DNA of 40,760 nt, from contig NZ_JAAILI010000041.1 in NCBI RefSeq assembly GCF_012650175.1, positions 1 through 40,760 on the forward strand, in the 5' to 3' direction. The position numbers were made by a program, and so were the translations under genes. The notes beneath the pieces are model-generated. The model had not been told where the DNA came from. It was given only the letters and a program-made list of their open reading frames with translations, and did not search any database. Numbering within the stretch: the stretch's first letter is position 1; every line of letters begins with the position of its first letter. This DNA comes from Sphingomonas sp. S2M10 (GTDB taxonomy: Bacteria; Pseudomonadota; Alphaproteobacteria; Sphingomonadales; Sphingomonadaceae). Shown here piece after piece: positions 28,891 to 38,046 of this stretch.

Positions 28891-31104
28891 ATGGCGCGTT
28901 TCATGTCGTACGGCATGTTCGCGGCGCTGGCGATTGCCGCCGCGCCGCCGGCGGCCGTGGCGCAGGCGCAGGCGCAGCTTCCCTATCGCTGGACCAATGT
29001 CACGGTGGGTGCCGGCGGCTATGCGCCCGGGATCGTGTTCAGCCCGGCCGAGCGCGGGCTGGCCTATCTGCGTACCGATATGGGCGGTGCGTACCGCTGG
29101 GATGCCGCCGCGGCGCGCTGGGTTCCGCTACAGGATGGCAACGTTGTCTCCAGCTATATGGGCATCGAGAGCATCGCCCCGGATCCGCGCGATCCGGCCG
29201 TGCTCTATATGGCCGCTGGCATGGGGGCGAACGCGCCGGCGGCGATCCTGCGCTCGGCCGATCGCGGCGCGACCTGGGCGGTGACGCCGGTGCCCTTCGC
29301 GATGGGCGGCAACGAGGCGGGGCGCGGCCTCGGCGAACGGCTGGCGGTGGACCCGAACCGCACCACGACGCTGTTCTTCGGCTCGCGGCACGACGGCCTG
29401 TGGCGGAGCGACGATGCGGGCGCGCACTGGACCAAGCTCGCCGCTTTTCCCGTGCCCGGGCTGGGCAAGCCAGCGCCGCGCCAGACGCATGGCGGCGTGG
29501 CGTTCGTGCTGTTCGATCGGTCCAGCGGCACCCGCGACACCGGATCGCGGCGGATCTGGGCAGGCGTGGCCGATCCCGGCGCCGTGCACCTCTATCGCTC
29601 CGAGGACGGCGGCGCGCGCTGGGCGGCGGTTGCGGGCCCCGGGCCGGAGATGCTCGCGGTCAAGGCGGCCATCGCGGCGGACGGCACGCTATATGTCGGC
29701 TATGCCACGGGCATCGGCCAGAGCGATGCGCTGGACGGCGCGGTGTGGCGCTTCACGCCCGACGGCAAGGGCCAGGATATCACGCCGCCCGATCACCGCG
29801 AGGGCGGCATCTTGGGCGTGGCGGTTGCGGCCACTGCGCCGGGTACCGTGGCGATCAGCACGCTGGATCGGTACAAGCTTGGCGACACGCTGTGGCTGTC
29901 GCGCGACGGCGGCGCACATTGGGACGATCTCGGGCCGCGCAGCCGGCGCGACATCACCGCCGCACCCTTCCTGCTGCACGAGGGCAAGGGTGCCGATTTC
30001 GGCCATTGGATCACCGGGCTCGCGATCGATCCGTTCGATGCCGGCCACATCGCCTACACGACGGGGGCGACCGTCTATGCGACGGCGGCAGCCGGGCAGG
30101 CGCGTGTGGACTGGGCGCCGTGGGTGCGCGGCATCGAGCAGACCGCGATCATCACGCTCACCGCGCCGACCGGCGGGGCGCATCTGGTCTCGGGCTTCGG
30201 CGATCTCGCCGGATTCGTTCATGACGATTTCGCGCGTTCGCCGCAGCCGAGCTTCACCAATCCCTATCTCTCGAACACCAACACGCTCGATTATGCCGGC
30301 CGCAAGCCGAGCGTGATCGTGCGCAGCGGCAGCCTCTACGCCAATCGGCCGCGCGACGCATCGCTCGGCCGATCCGAGGATGGCGGGCGCAGCTGGATGC
30401 CGGTGAAGGTGCCGGCGATGGGCAGCCCACCGGCCCGCGCCGATCTGAACGGCGAGGCGGCGATCAGCGTCTCCGCCGACGGCGGCACGATGCTGGTGGC
30501 GACGCCCGCGCCGCTGCGCACCCGCGACGGCGGCAAGACCTGGCTGCGGGTCGAGGGGCTGCCGGGCAGCACCCGCGCGACGGCGGACAAGGTCGATCCG
30601 GCCCTTTTCTATGCGGTGAGCGACGCCCATGTGCTCGGCTCGCGCGACGGCGGGGCACATTTCGCGCCGCTCGCCGGGCGCGGGCTGCCTGCCGATCTTT
30701 CGGCCGCGCGCATCCGCAATCGCGAGCAGCAATCGACCCTGATCGCCTCGCCCTTCGCGGCGGGAGAGCTGTGGCTGAAGCTGGGCGCGCAGCTGTGGCG
30801 GAGCACCGATGGCGGCGCCTCGTTCCGCCCGGCCAGCGGTGCGCTGCAGGTGGAGTTGTTCGGGCTGGGCAAGGGGCAGGGCGCCACGCCCGGCCTCTAT
30901 GCCGTCGGCACGCTGGACGGGCTGCGCGCGGTGTGGCGCTCGGACGATCTGGGGAAACATTGGCAGCGGATCAACGACGACAGGCACCAATGGGGCCTGC
31001 GGTTCCGCGTGATCTCGGGCGATCCGCGCATCGCCGGCCGGGTGTATCTCGGCACCGACGGGCGCGGGCTGTTCTATGGCGATCCGGCAGGGGAGACGAA
31101 ATGA
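28891..31104 (+). CDS. GH74 endo-xyloglucanase
   Basis: A 737-residue exported beta-propeller glycosidase that cuts the glucan backbone of xyloglucan. A signal peptide covers about residues 1-28 (cleavage near AVAQAQAQ). The mature protein begins with the GH74 pattern NVTVGAGGYAPGIVFSP, YLRTDMGGAYRWD and GGNEAGRGLGERLAVDP. Asp63 (RTDMGG) and Asp438 (GFGDLAGF) align with the two catalytic aspartates of the family. Many Asp-box-like repeats (RSxDxGxxW) mark the two seven-bladed propellers. It starts at ATG 28891 with GGAGGGG upstream. It is the first gene of the plus-strand glycosidase run. Confidence 0.92.
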   Translation: MARFMSYGMFAALAIAAAPPAAVAQAQAQLPYRWTNVTVGAGGYAPGIVFSPAERGLAYLRTDMGGAYRWDAAAARWVPLQDGNVVSSYMGIESIAPDPRDPAVLYMAAGMGANAPAAILRSADRGATWAVTPVPFAMGGNEAGRGLGERLAVDPNRTTTLFFGSRHDGLWRSDDAGAHWTKLAAFPVPGLGKPAPRQTHGGVAFVLFDRSSGTRDTGSRRIWAGVADPGAVHLYRSEDGGARWAAVAGPGPEMLAVKAAIAADGTLYVGYATGIGQSDALDGAVWRFTPDGKGQDITPPDHREGGILGVAVAATAPGTVAISTLDRYKLGDTLWLSRDGGAHWDDLGPRSRRDITAAPFLLHEGKGADFGHWITGLAIDPFDAGHIAYTTGATVYATAAAGQARVDWAPWVRGIEQTAIITLTAPTGGAHLVSGFGDLAGFVHDDFARSPQPSFTNPYLSNTNTLDYAGRKPSVIVRSGSLYANRPRDASLGRSEDGGRSWMPVKVPAMGSPPARADLNGEAAISVSADGGTMLVATPAPLRTRDGGKTWLRVEGLPGSTRATADKVDPALFYAVSDAHVLGSRDGGAHFAPLAGRGLPADLSAARIRNREQQSTLIASPFAAGELWLKLGAQLWRSTDGGASFRPASGALQVELFGLGKGQGATPGLYAVGTLDGLRAVWRSDDLGKHWQRINDDRHQWGLRFRVISGDPRIAGRVYLGTDGRGLFYGDPAGETK

Positions 31105-31141
31105 GGATGAATCAACACGCGTCGAGGTTGGCGCCTGCGTT

Positions 31142-31228
31142 CCCCTCCCGCTTGCGGGAGGGGCTGGCGCGTTTCAGCGTTACCTCCACGTCCTTCCCTC
31201 CCCCGACCCCTCCCGCAAGCGGGAGGGG
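31142..31228. repeat. Palindromic repeat at the 5' end of the GH35 gene
   Basis: Two 22-base perfect hairpins, CCCCTCCCGC-TT-GCGGGAGGGG (31142-31163) and CCCCTCCCGC-AA-GCGGGAGGGG (31207-31228), flank a 43-base middle and also pair with each other. The architecture is that of the other composite repeats in this window, but here the element lies between two genes of an operon and inside the reading frame of a possible longer GH35 start. Confidence 0.85.
31221..31228 (+). promoter_or_regulatory. Repeat-derived ribosome binding site for GH35
   Basis: GGGAGGGG, the last strand of the repeat hairpin, lies seven bases before the GTG at 31236 and is an ideal Shine-Dalgarno match. When the hairpin is folded this site is paired with CCCCTCCC and hidden, so translation from GTG could depend on hairpin opening. 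Confidence 0.55.
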
Positions 31229-31235
31229 AGCGAAA

Positions 31236-32855
31236 GTGCCGTTTCGTTCGGTGCTTGCCGCCGCGGCGCTGCTGCTCGCCGGGACGGCGACGGCGCAGAC
31301 CGCGACGCCGGTGCCGCGGATCGAGACGAAGAACGGTCGCCACGCGCTGATCGTCGACGGTGCGCCGTTCCTGATGCTGGGTGCGCAGGTCAACAATTCC
31401 AGCAACTATGCCGCACCGCTCGCCACCACCTGGCCGGTGCTGGAGCGGATGCACGCCAACACGGTGGAAGTGCCGATCGCCTGGCAGCAGGTGGAGCCGC
31501 GCGAAGGGCAGTTCGACCTCAGCTTCCTCCAGACGCTGCTCGATCAGGCGCGGGCGCGCGACAAGCGCGTCGTGCTGCTCTGGTTCGGCACCTGGAAGAA
31601 CACGAGCTACAGCTACACGCCCGACTGGGTGAAGCTGGATGCGAAGCGCTTCCCCCGCATGAAGACGCGCGACGGCAAGGATCACGGCGTGCTGAGCGCG
31701 CACGGGGCGGAAACGCTGAAGGCCGATACGCGCGCCTTCGTGAAGGTGATGGAATATCTGCGCGATCATGATCCGCAGAACACGGTGATCCTGGTGCAGC
31801 CGGAGAACGAAACCGGCAGCTATCGCAACCCGCGCGACTATTCGGCCGAGGGCAACCGCCTGTTCGCGCAGGCGATCCCCGCGGAACTGGCGAAGAAGAC
31901 CGGCAAGCGCGGCACCTGGGCGCAGGCCTTCGGCACCCAGGCCGATCGCGCGTTCAACAGCTGGTATGTCGCGCGCTACGTCAACGCCATCGCGGCGGCG
32001 GGCAAGGCGGTGAAGCCGCTGCCGATGTACGTCAACGCAGCGCTGGCCGGCCCCTCCAACGTGCCGGACCCGGACGGTGTGGCGAGCGGCGGGCCGCAGC
32101 AGGACGTGCTCGACATCTGGAAGGCAGCCGCCCCCGCGCTCGATTTCGCGGCGCCAGATCTTTATGATCGCAGCAGCGAGAACGTCTCGCTCTATCTCGA
32201 AAAATATGCCCGGCCCGACAATGCGCTGATGGTGCCCGAGATCGGCAACGCCCGCGACTTCGCCCGCTTCTTCTACGAGGCGCTGGGGCGCGGCGCGATC
32301 GGCTTCGCGCCGTTCGGCATGGATGGCACCGGCTATTTCAACTACCCGCTGGGCGCGCGCGACCTGGAGCCGGCGACGCTGGATGCCTTCGCGCTGCCCT
32401 ATGGCATGCTGCACGACATGGCGCGCGACTGGGCGCGGATCGCCTTCACCCGCCCGACCTGGGGCGTGGCCAAGCCCGATGACGGCAAGTCGCGCGAGAC
32501 GGTGATGGGCGGCTGGCGCATCAGCGCCGATTGGGGCCAGTGGCAGTTCGGCATGAAGGAATGGACCTTCCTCAAGTCCGATCCGGCCCCCTGGGGCGCG
32601 GAGAAGATCGGCGGCGTCGCGGTCGCGCAGCTTTCCGAAAACGAGTTTCTGGTGGTTGGGGATCATGTGCGGGTCACCTTCTCGGCCGCCGAAGGCAGCG
32701 CGCCGAACGGGATCTTGCTGCGCGCCGAAGAAGGGACGTTCGTCGACGGAAAATGGCAGACGACGCGCGTGTGGAACGGCGACCAGACCGATTACGGGCT
32801 CAACCTGGTCGATCGCCCCCAGGTTCTGAAGGTTACCATGGGCCGCTATCGTTGA
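31236..32855 (+). CDS. GH35 beta-galactosidase (Bgl35A-like, DUF5597 C-terminus)
   Basis: Start GTG 31236 gives 539 residues beginning with a clean signal peptide (VPFRSVLAAAALLLAGTATAQ). An in-frame ATG at 31101 has its own GGGGAG site and an ATGA overlap with GH74, but it would add 45 residues encoded by the repeat and bury the signal. The catalytic acid/base is Glu192 (VQPENETGSY, matching VENEYG in GH35) and the nucleophile Glu335 (MVPEIGN). The C-terminal half resembles DUF5597, as in Cellvibrio Bgl35A, which removes beta-galactose from xyloglucan side chains. Expected in the periplasm or on the outer surface. Confidence 0.9.
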   Translation: MPFRSVLAAAALLLAGTATAQTATPVPRIETKNGRHALIVDGAPFLMLGAQVNNSSNYAAPLATTWPVLERMHANTVEVPIAWQQVEPREGQFDLSFLQTLLDQARARDKRVVLLWFGTWKNTSYSYTPDWVKLDAKRFPRMKTRDGKDHGVLSAHGAETLKADTRAFVKVMEYLRDHDPQNTVILVQPENETGSYRNPRDYSAEGNRLFAQAIPAELAKKTGKRGTWAQAFGTQADRAFNSWYVARYVNAIAAAGKAVKPLPMYVNAALAGPSNVPDPDGVASGGPQQDVLDIWKAAAPALDFAAPDLYDRSSENVSLYLEKYARPDNALMVPEIGNARDFARFFYEALGRGAIGFAPFGMDGTGYFNYPLGARDLEPATLDAFALPYGMLHDMARDWARIAFTRPTWGVAKPDDGKSRETVMGGWRISADWGQWQFGMKEWTFLKSDPAPWGAEKIGGVAVAQLSENEFLVVGDHVRVTFSAAEGSAPNGILLRAEEGTFVDGKWQTTRVWNGDQTDYGLNLVDRPQVLKVTMGRYR

Positions 32856-32890
32856 GCGGCGACAATAGAAGAAATGCAGGAGGTTTGGGC

Positions 32891-35761
32891 ATGAAGAGGG
32901 TTTGGATCGCGGCGCTGCTGGCCGGCAGCGCGATGACATCGGCGCAGGCGGCGCAGGAAAACGGCTATAGCCGCACCGAGGGCGGGGTGGTCGTCACGCC
33001 CACCGGCGGCAGCGCGGCACGCGTGGAAGTCACCGTGCACGGCGACGGCATCTTCCATGTCATCGCCACGCCCAAGGGCGTCGACACCGGCACGCTCGCC
33101 CCCAGCCTGATGGCGCCCAATCCGCCGGCCGCCGGCGCGTTCGAGGTGCGCAGCGCCAATGGCCATGTGCTGGTCGAGGCCAAGCGCGCCACCGCCGATA
33201 TCGACATCGCCACCGGCCGCGTCCGCTTCATCGATGCCAAGGGCCGCGAGCTGCTCGCCGAATCCGGTCAGGCCGCGTTCAAGCCGGTCACCGTCGAGGG
33301 CAAGCCGTTCGTGCGCGTCAGCCAGCAGTTCAACCGCAGCACCGACGAGGGGCTGTACGGCCTGGGGCAGCACCAGAACGCGCAGATGAACTATAATGGC
33401 GAGGACGTCGAACTCGCCCAGCACAATATGGACATCGCGGTGCCGTTCGTCGTCTCGACGCGCAGCTACGGCCTGTTGTGGGACAATGCCAGCATCAGCC
33501 GCTTCGGCAACCCTGCGCCCTACACGCTGGTGGGCGAGGGGCTGAAGGTCACCAGCGGCGGCAAGCCGGGCTGGAAGGCGGAGTATTTCCTCGACGGCAA
33601 GCCTGCGGTCACCCGCCAGGAAGCGACGATCAACTACCAGTATATCAAGGACCAGAAGAACTGGCCCGAGGCGGCCAAGGCGCAGACCGTCGCGGCGACC
33701 GGCGGCCAGAACACCGCCGGCAACGCGGTGCAGAAGCAGACCGTGGTGTGGACCGGCGACGTCCAGCCCGAGGTGACCGGCACCCACAAGTTCCAGCTCT
33801 ACGGCTCGAGCTATTACAAGGTCTATGCCGACGGAAAGCTGGTGCTCGACCGCTGGCGGCAGAACTGGAACCCCTGGTACGCGAATTTCGACTTGGCCAT
33901 GGTCAAGGGCAAGCCGGTGCAGATCCGCATCGAGTGGGAGCCCAATGCCGGCTATATGGCGCTGCTCCACAATGATCCGCTGCCCGCCCCCGATCGCCAT
34001 TCGGTATGGTTCACCAGCGAGGTGGGTCAGGCCAAGAACTATTGGTTCGTGCCTGCGGACACGCTCGACGGCGTGATCGCCGGCTATCGCCAGCTCACCG
34101 GCAAGGCCGAGATGATGCCGAAATGGGTCTATGGCTTCTGGCAGTCGCGCCAGCGCTACGACACCGCCGCCGAGGTGACCGGCGTGGTCGACAAATATCG
34201 TTCGCTGAACATCCCGCTCGACAATATCGTGCTCGACTGGCGCTACTGGCGCGACGACGACTGGGGCAGCCACAAGTTCGATCGCACCCGCTTCCCCGAT
34301 CCCAAGGCGATGATCGACAAGGTGCATGACCAGCACGCCAATTTCATGATTTCGGTCTGGCCCAAATTCTATCCGACCACCGACACCTACAAGGAACTGA
34401 ACGCGGCGGGTGCGGCCTATCAGGGCAATCTGCGCCAGGGGAACAAGGACTGGGTCGGCCCGGGCTATGCCAACACCTTCTACGATCCCTATTCGGCCGA
34501 AGGGCGCCGGATATTCTGGAAGCAGATCCAGGAGCGGCTGGGCGTGCTCGGCACCGATGCCTGGTGGGCGGATGCCAGCGAGCCGGACATGCACTCGAAC
34601 CTCTCGATCGAGGAGCGGATCGACACCATGGGTCCCACCGCGATCGGCCCGGCGCAGCAATATTTCAACAGCTACCCGCTGATGAACGCGCGCGCCTTCT
34701 TCGAGGGCTGGCGCAGCTTCAAGCCCGATGTGCGGCCGTTCCTGCTCACCCGTTCGGGCTTCGGCGGGCTGCAGCGCTACGGCGCGGCGATCTGGTCGGG
34801 CGACGTCGCGACCCGCTGGTATGATCTGCGCGCGCAGATTTCGGCGGGCGTGAACGCCTCGATGTCGGGCCTTCCGAACTGGACGCACGACATTGGTGGC
34901 TTCGCGGTGGAGCCGCGCTTCGAGACCAAGAACCCGAAGCCGGAGGATCTCGCGGAATGGCGCGAGCTCAACTTGCGCTGGTTCCAGTTCGGCGCGTTCA
35001 GCCCGCTGTTCCGCAGCCATGGCGAATCGCCGTATCGCGAGATCTACGAGATTTCGCCGGAAGGCTCGCCGATGCGCGCCTCGATGGTGTGGTACGACCA
35101 GCTCCGCTACCGGCTGATGCCCTATATCTACACGGTGGGTGCCGACACCTATATGAAGGACGGCAGCATCATGCGGGGCATGGCGATGGACTTCCCGTCC
35201 GATGCCAAGGCGCGCACGATCAACGACCAGTATCTGTTCGGCGACGCCTTCCTCGTCGCGCCGGTGACCGAGTACAAGGCGCGCAGCCGCACCGTCTACT
35301 TCCCCGGCACCGGCACCTGGTACGACTTCGGTTCCGCCAAGACCTATCGCGGCGGCACCATCGCCGGAATCCAGGCGCCGGCGGAGCGGATGCCGCTGTT
35401 CGTCAAGGCGGGCGCGATCGTGCCGATGGGCCCGGTGACGCAATATGTGGACCAGCAGCGCGACGCGCCGCTGACCATCACCGTCTATACCGGCGCGAAC
35501 GGCCAGTTCTCGCTCTACGAGGATGATGGCCGCAGCGAGCAGTACAAGACCGGCGCGTTCAGCCGCATCCCGCTCAGTTACGACGACAAGGCCGGCACCC
35601 TGACCATCGGCGCACGCGAAGGCAAGGGCTGGGCAGGCATGCCCGCGGCCCGCAGCTTCCGCGTCAAGTGGGTGAGCGCCGGCAAGCCGGTGACCGACGA
35701 CAATGGCTTCGATACCGAGGTTCGGTACGAAGGCGGCGCCCTCGTGGTGAAGCGGGGCTGA
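32891..35761 (+). CDS. GH31 alpha-xylosidase with PA14 insert
   Basis: A 956-residue exported enzyme; ATG 32891 has a perfect AGGAGG seven bases upstream and a signal peptide ending AQA. An N-terminal beta-sandwich is interrupted by a PA14-like domain at about 226-365 (GWKAEYF ... GTHKFQLYGSSYYKVYADGK ... GYMALL). This insert also occurs in Cellvibrio Xyl31A, an alpha-xylosidase acting on xyloglucan oligosaccharides. The catalytic barrel carries nucleophile Asp561 (WWADASEPD) and acid/base Asp638 (WSGDVAT). Expected to release alpha-1,6-xylose from the non-reducing end. It lies between GH35 and GH29 in one operon, with one base separating it from GH29. Confidence 0.94.
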   Translation: MKRVWIAALLAGSAMTSAQAAQENGYSRTEGGVVVTPTGGSAARVEVTVHGDGIFHVIATPKGVDTGTLAPSLMAPNPPAAGAFEVRSANGHVLVEAKRATADIDIATGRVRFIDAKGRELLAESGQAAFKPVTVEGKPFVRVSQQFNRSTDEGLYGLGQHQNAQMNYNGEDVELAQHNMDIAVPFVVSTRSYGLLWDNASISRFGNPAPYTLVGEGLKVTSGGKPGWKAEYFLDGKPAVTRQEATINYQYIKDQKNWPEAAKAQTVAATGGQNTAGNAVQKQTVVWTGDVQPEVTGTHKFQLYGSSYYKVYADGKLVLDRWRQNWNPWYANFDLAMVKGKPVQIRIEWEPNAGYMALLHNDPLPAPDRHSVWFTSEVGQAKNYWFVPADTLDGVIAGYRQLTGKAEMMPKWVYGFWQSRQRYDTAAEVTGVVDKYRSLNIPLDNIVLDWRYWRDDDWGSHKFDRTRFPDPKAMIDKVHDQHANFMISVWPKFYPTTDTYKELNAAGAAYQGNLRQGNKDWVGPGYANTFYDPYSAEGRRIFWKQIQERLGVLGTDAWWADASEPDMHSNLSIEERIDTMGPTAIGPAQQYFNSYPLMNARAFFEGWRSFKPDVRPFLLTRSGFGGLQRYGAAIWSGDVATRWYDLRAQISAGVNASMSGLPNWTHDIGGFAVEPRFETKNPKPEDLAEWRELNLRWFQFGAFSPLFRSHGESPYREIYEISPEGSPMRASMVWYDQLRYRLMPYIYTVGADTYMKDGSIMRGMAMDFPSDAKARTINDQYLFGDAFLVAPVTEYKARSRTVYFPGTGTWYDFGSAKTYRGGTIAGIQAPAERMPLFVKAGAIVPMGPVTQYVDQQRDAPLTITVYTGANGQFSLYEDDGRSEQYKTGAFSRIPLSYDDKAGTLTIGAREGKGWAGMPAARSFRVKWVSAGKPVTDDNGFDTEVRYEGGALVVKRG

Positions 35762-35762
35762 C

Positions 35763-37373
35763 ATGATCGGATCAGGGTGGCAGCGTCGCAGCGTTTTGGC
35801 GGGGCTTGCCGCCCTGCCGGCCGTCGCACGGGCGCAGGTGGTGGCGAAGGGGCCGGTGCAGGCAAGCTGGCCCTCGTTGGTGGCGAACTATCGCTATCCG
35901 GACTGGTTTCGCGATGCGAAGTTCGGGATCTGGTCGCACTGGGGGCCGCAATCGGTGCCCGAACAGGGGGACTGGTATGGCCGCCACATGTACATCCAGG
36001 GCCACCCGGCCTCGGACTTCCATCGCAAGACCTATGGCCACCCTGCCGATATCGGCTTCATGGAGGTCCAGAACCGCTGGACGGCCGAGCGCTGGGACCC
36101 CGAGGGCCTGATGCGGCGCTTCGTGAAGGCAGGCGCGAAATATTTCGTGTCGCTCGCCTGCCATCACGACAATCTCGACTGCTACGACAGCGCGCACCAT
36201 GGCTGGAACAGCCTGCGCGTGGGGCCGAAGCGAGACGTGGTCGGCACCTGGGAGAAGGTGGCGCGCGCGGCCGGGCTGCGCTTCGGCGTTTCCAACCACG
36301 CCTCGCACGCCTGGCACTGGTACCAGACGGCCTATGGCTATGATCCCGAAGGCCCCCGCAGGGGCGAGCGCTACGACGCCTTCCGCCTGACCAAGGCCGA
36401 TGGCGCGGGCAGGTGGTGGGAGGGGCTGGACCCGCAGATCCTCTATACCGGCAAGCATTTCGTGGCGCCCGACGGCATCGACACGATGCAGGCGATGGGC
36501 AAGTGGCACGAAAAGAATGACGGCCAGTGGCTGGAGACGGTGCCCCCCGGCGACATCGATTATGCGAGGCGCTGGCTCCTCCGCCAGGTCGACCTGGTCA
36601 CCAAGTACAAGCCGGACTTCTGCTATTTCGACAATTACGAGTTGCCGTTCGGGCCGATCGGCCTCGCGGCGGTGGCGGACTATTACAACCGCTCGATCGA
36701 TTGGCATGGCAAGATCGACGTGGTCGCGACCGCGAAGAAGCTGAACCCCTATGCCCGGTTCGGCCTGGTGCAGGACGTCGAGCGCGGCTTTTCCGACCAT
36801 CTGTGGGACGAGCCCTGGCAGACCGACACCTGCCTGGGCGACTGGTTCTACCGCCGCAGCCTCTACACCGACAAGGCATATAAGTCCGCGGCCGACGTGC
36901 TGCAGCGGCTCGCCGATGTCGTCTCGAAGAACGGCAACCTGCTGCTTTCGGTGCCGCAGCGCGGCGACGGCACGATCGATGCCGAGGAAGAGAAGATCCT
37001 CGACGATCTGGGCGCCTGGATGGCGGTGAACGGCGAGGCGATTTTCGGCACCCGGCCGTGGCGGACCTATGGCGAGGGGCCGACCCAGCTCGCCTCGGGC
37101 ATGCAGAACGAAGGCGCGTTCAAGGGCTTCACCGAGCGGGACGTGCGCTTCACGTGCCGGGGCGATGCGCTGTACCTGTTCTTCCTCAAGGCGCCGAGCG
37201 CACCCGTGACGGTCAAGGCGCTCGGCCTGAAGGCGGGCCGGGTGGCGCGGGCGCGGCTGCTGGGCGGCGGCGATGTGGCCTTCCGGCAATCGGAGGCGGG
37301 TCTTACCGTCACGCTGCCCCAGGGGTTGGGGACGGTGCCGGTGGTCCGGATCGACGGGCTTCGGCGCGCGTAA
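35763..37373 (+). CDS. GH29 alpha-L-fucosidase
   Basis: A 536-residue exported fucosidase with a twin-arginine-like signal (WQRRSVLAGLAALPAVARAQ). Family marks are FGIWSHWGPQSVP, WYGRHMY, KYFVSLACHHDNLDCYDSAHHGWNS and the candidate nucleophile Asp290 in CYFDNYELPFG. KNGNLLLSVPQRGDG is the usual end of the catalytic barrel, followed by a beta-sandwich domain. It would remove terminal L-fucose, the residue capping galactose in fucosylated xyloglucan, and so feeds the adjacent fucose operon. That linkage is alpha-1,2, handled by GH95 in better-known xyloglucan loci, so use of GH29 is notable. It is the last gene of the glycosidase run. Confidence 0.93.
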   Translation: MIGSGWQRRSVLAGLAALPAVARAQVVAKGPVQASWPSLVANYRYPDWFRDAKFGIWSHWGPQSVPEQGDWYGRHMYIQGHPASDFHRKTYGHPADIGFMEVQNRWTAERWDPEGLMRRFVKAGAKYFVSLACHHDNLDCYDSAHHGWNSLRVGPKRDVVGTWEKVARAAGLRFGVSNHASHAWHWYQTAYGYDPEGPRRGERYDAFRLTKADGAGRWWEGLDPQILYTGKHFVAPDGIDTMQAMGKWHEKNDGQWLETVPPGDIDYARRWLLRQVDLVTKYKPDFCYFDNYELPFGPIGLAAVADYYNRSIDWHGKIDVVATAKKLNPYARFGLVQDVERGFSDHLWDEPWQTDTCLGDWFYRRSLYTDKAYKSAADVLQRLADVVSKNGNLLLSVPQRGDGTIDAEEEKILDDLGAWMAVNGEAIFGTRPWRTYGEGPTQLASGMQNEGAFKGFTERDVRFTCRGDALYLFFLKAPSAPVTVKALGLKAGRVARARLLGGGDVAFRQSEAGLTVTLPQGLGTVPVVRIDGLRRA

Positions 37374-37380
37374 GGGATGC

Positions 37381-37406
37381 GGGGGCGGTCGAAAGCGGCC
37401 GCCCCC
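37381..37406 (+). terminator. Hairpin after the glycosidase operon
   Basis: GGGGGCGG (37381-37388) pairs with CCGCCCCC (37399-37406) around a ten-base loop, eight bases after the GH29 stop. There is no T-run, so intrinsic termination is uncertain, but the position fits a 3' end. Confidence 0.4.
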
Positions 37407-37416
37407 CACCAGCGAT

Positions 37417-37513
37417 CGTCATTCCCGCGCAGGCGGGAATCATTTTGCCAGGACGTTGCGGATGGAGACGCGCCGGCGACCCCAATGGATCCCTGCATGC
37501 GCGGGGATGACGG
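37417..37513. repeat. REP-like inverted repeat, copy 2
   Basis: A 97-base element begins CGTCATTCCCGCGCAGGCGGG and ends with CCCTGCATGCGCGGGGATGACGG. Its interior GGAGACGCGCCGGCGACCCCAATGGATC is shared with the element at 11692-11788, in the same orientation. It lies between the glycosidase operon and the tRNA gene. Confidence 0.78.
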
Positions 37514-37586
37514 TTGAAATATGGGGGAGCCACTACGCACCGCCGCGTGGCCCGTGCGGGCAAATACTTCTGTCAGAAGAGGAAAA

Positions 37587-37661
<75 letters not shown>

Positions 37662-37762
37662 ACTGTTTTCCAACCGCGGCGACCAGCGCCGTGCGGGAGG
37701 GGCCTATTTGCTTGGGGGCCCGTGATTGTCAACCCGCATCGCGAAGGTTTATCGCTTTTCGC

Positions 37763-37900
37763 ATGAAGGATGTGGATAAGCAGGCTCGACTGGCCGAAAA
37801 ACTGCGCGAAAACCTGCGGCGGCGCAAAGCGCAAGCGCGCGAGGCGAAGGCGGAAGCGGCGGGGCAGGGGACAGAAGCGCCCCCCGAATCGGCGGACTGA
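37763..37900 (+). CDS. Small charged hypothetical protein (45 aa)
   Basis: A 45-residue protein starting at ATG 37763 (MKDVDKQARLAEKLRENLRRRKAQ...). It is a single, highly charged helix rich in Lys, Arg and Glu, with an acidic/Pro-rich tail. Short proteins with the LAEKLRENLRRRKAQARE pattern are common in sphingomonads as conserved unknowns. In-frame upstream codons reach back into the tRNA region and are not coding. A palindromic repeat follows directly. Confidence 0.72.
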   Translation: MKDVDKQARLAEKLRENLRRRKAQAREAKAEAAGQGTEAPPESAD

Positions 37901-37902
37901 CA

Positions 37903-38043
37903 AGATCCTCCCCGGAACGGGGAGGGGGACCGCCGCCGCAGGCGGTGGTGGAGGGGGCTCTCCACGAGGGACTCGCCCGCTGCGCTTCCCCTCCACCAAG
38001 CCGCTGCGCGTCTTGGTCCCCCTCCCCGTTCCGGGGAGGATCT
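37903..38043. repeat. Composite palindromic repeat between convergent genes
   Basis: Arms AGATCCTCCCCGGAACGGGG at the left and their complement at the right (about 28 near-perfect bases) enclose further GGCGGTGGTGGAGGGG/CCCCTCCACCAAGCC pairing. Each arm is also a hairpin (CCTCCCCG-GAA-CGGGGAGG). It fills the gap between the 45-residue gene and the convergent aminopeptidase gene. Confidence 0.85.
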
Positions 38044-38046
38044 AGA

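Noticed and set aside
32846..35764. A 972-codon minus-strand open frame opposite GH31
   Set aside because: Shadow of the alpha-xylosidase gene produced by high GC at third positions; no domain or start context.
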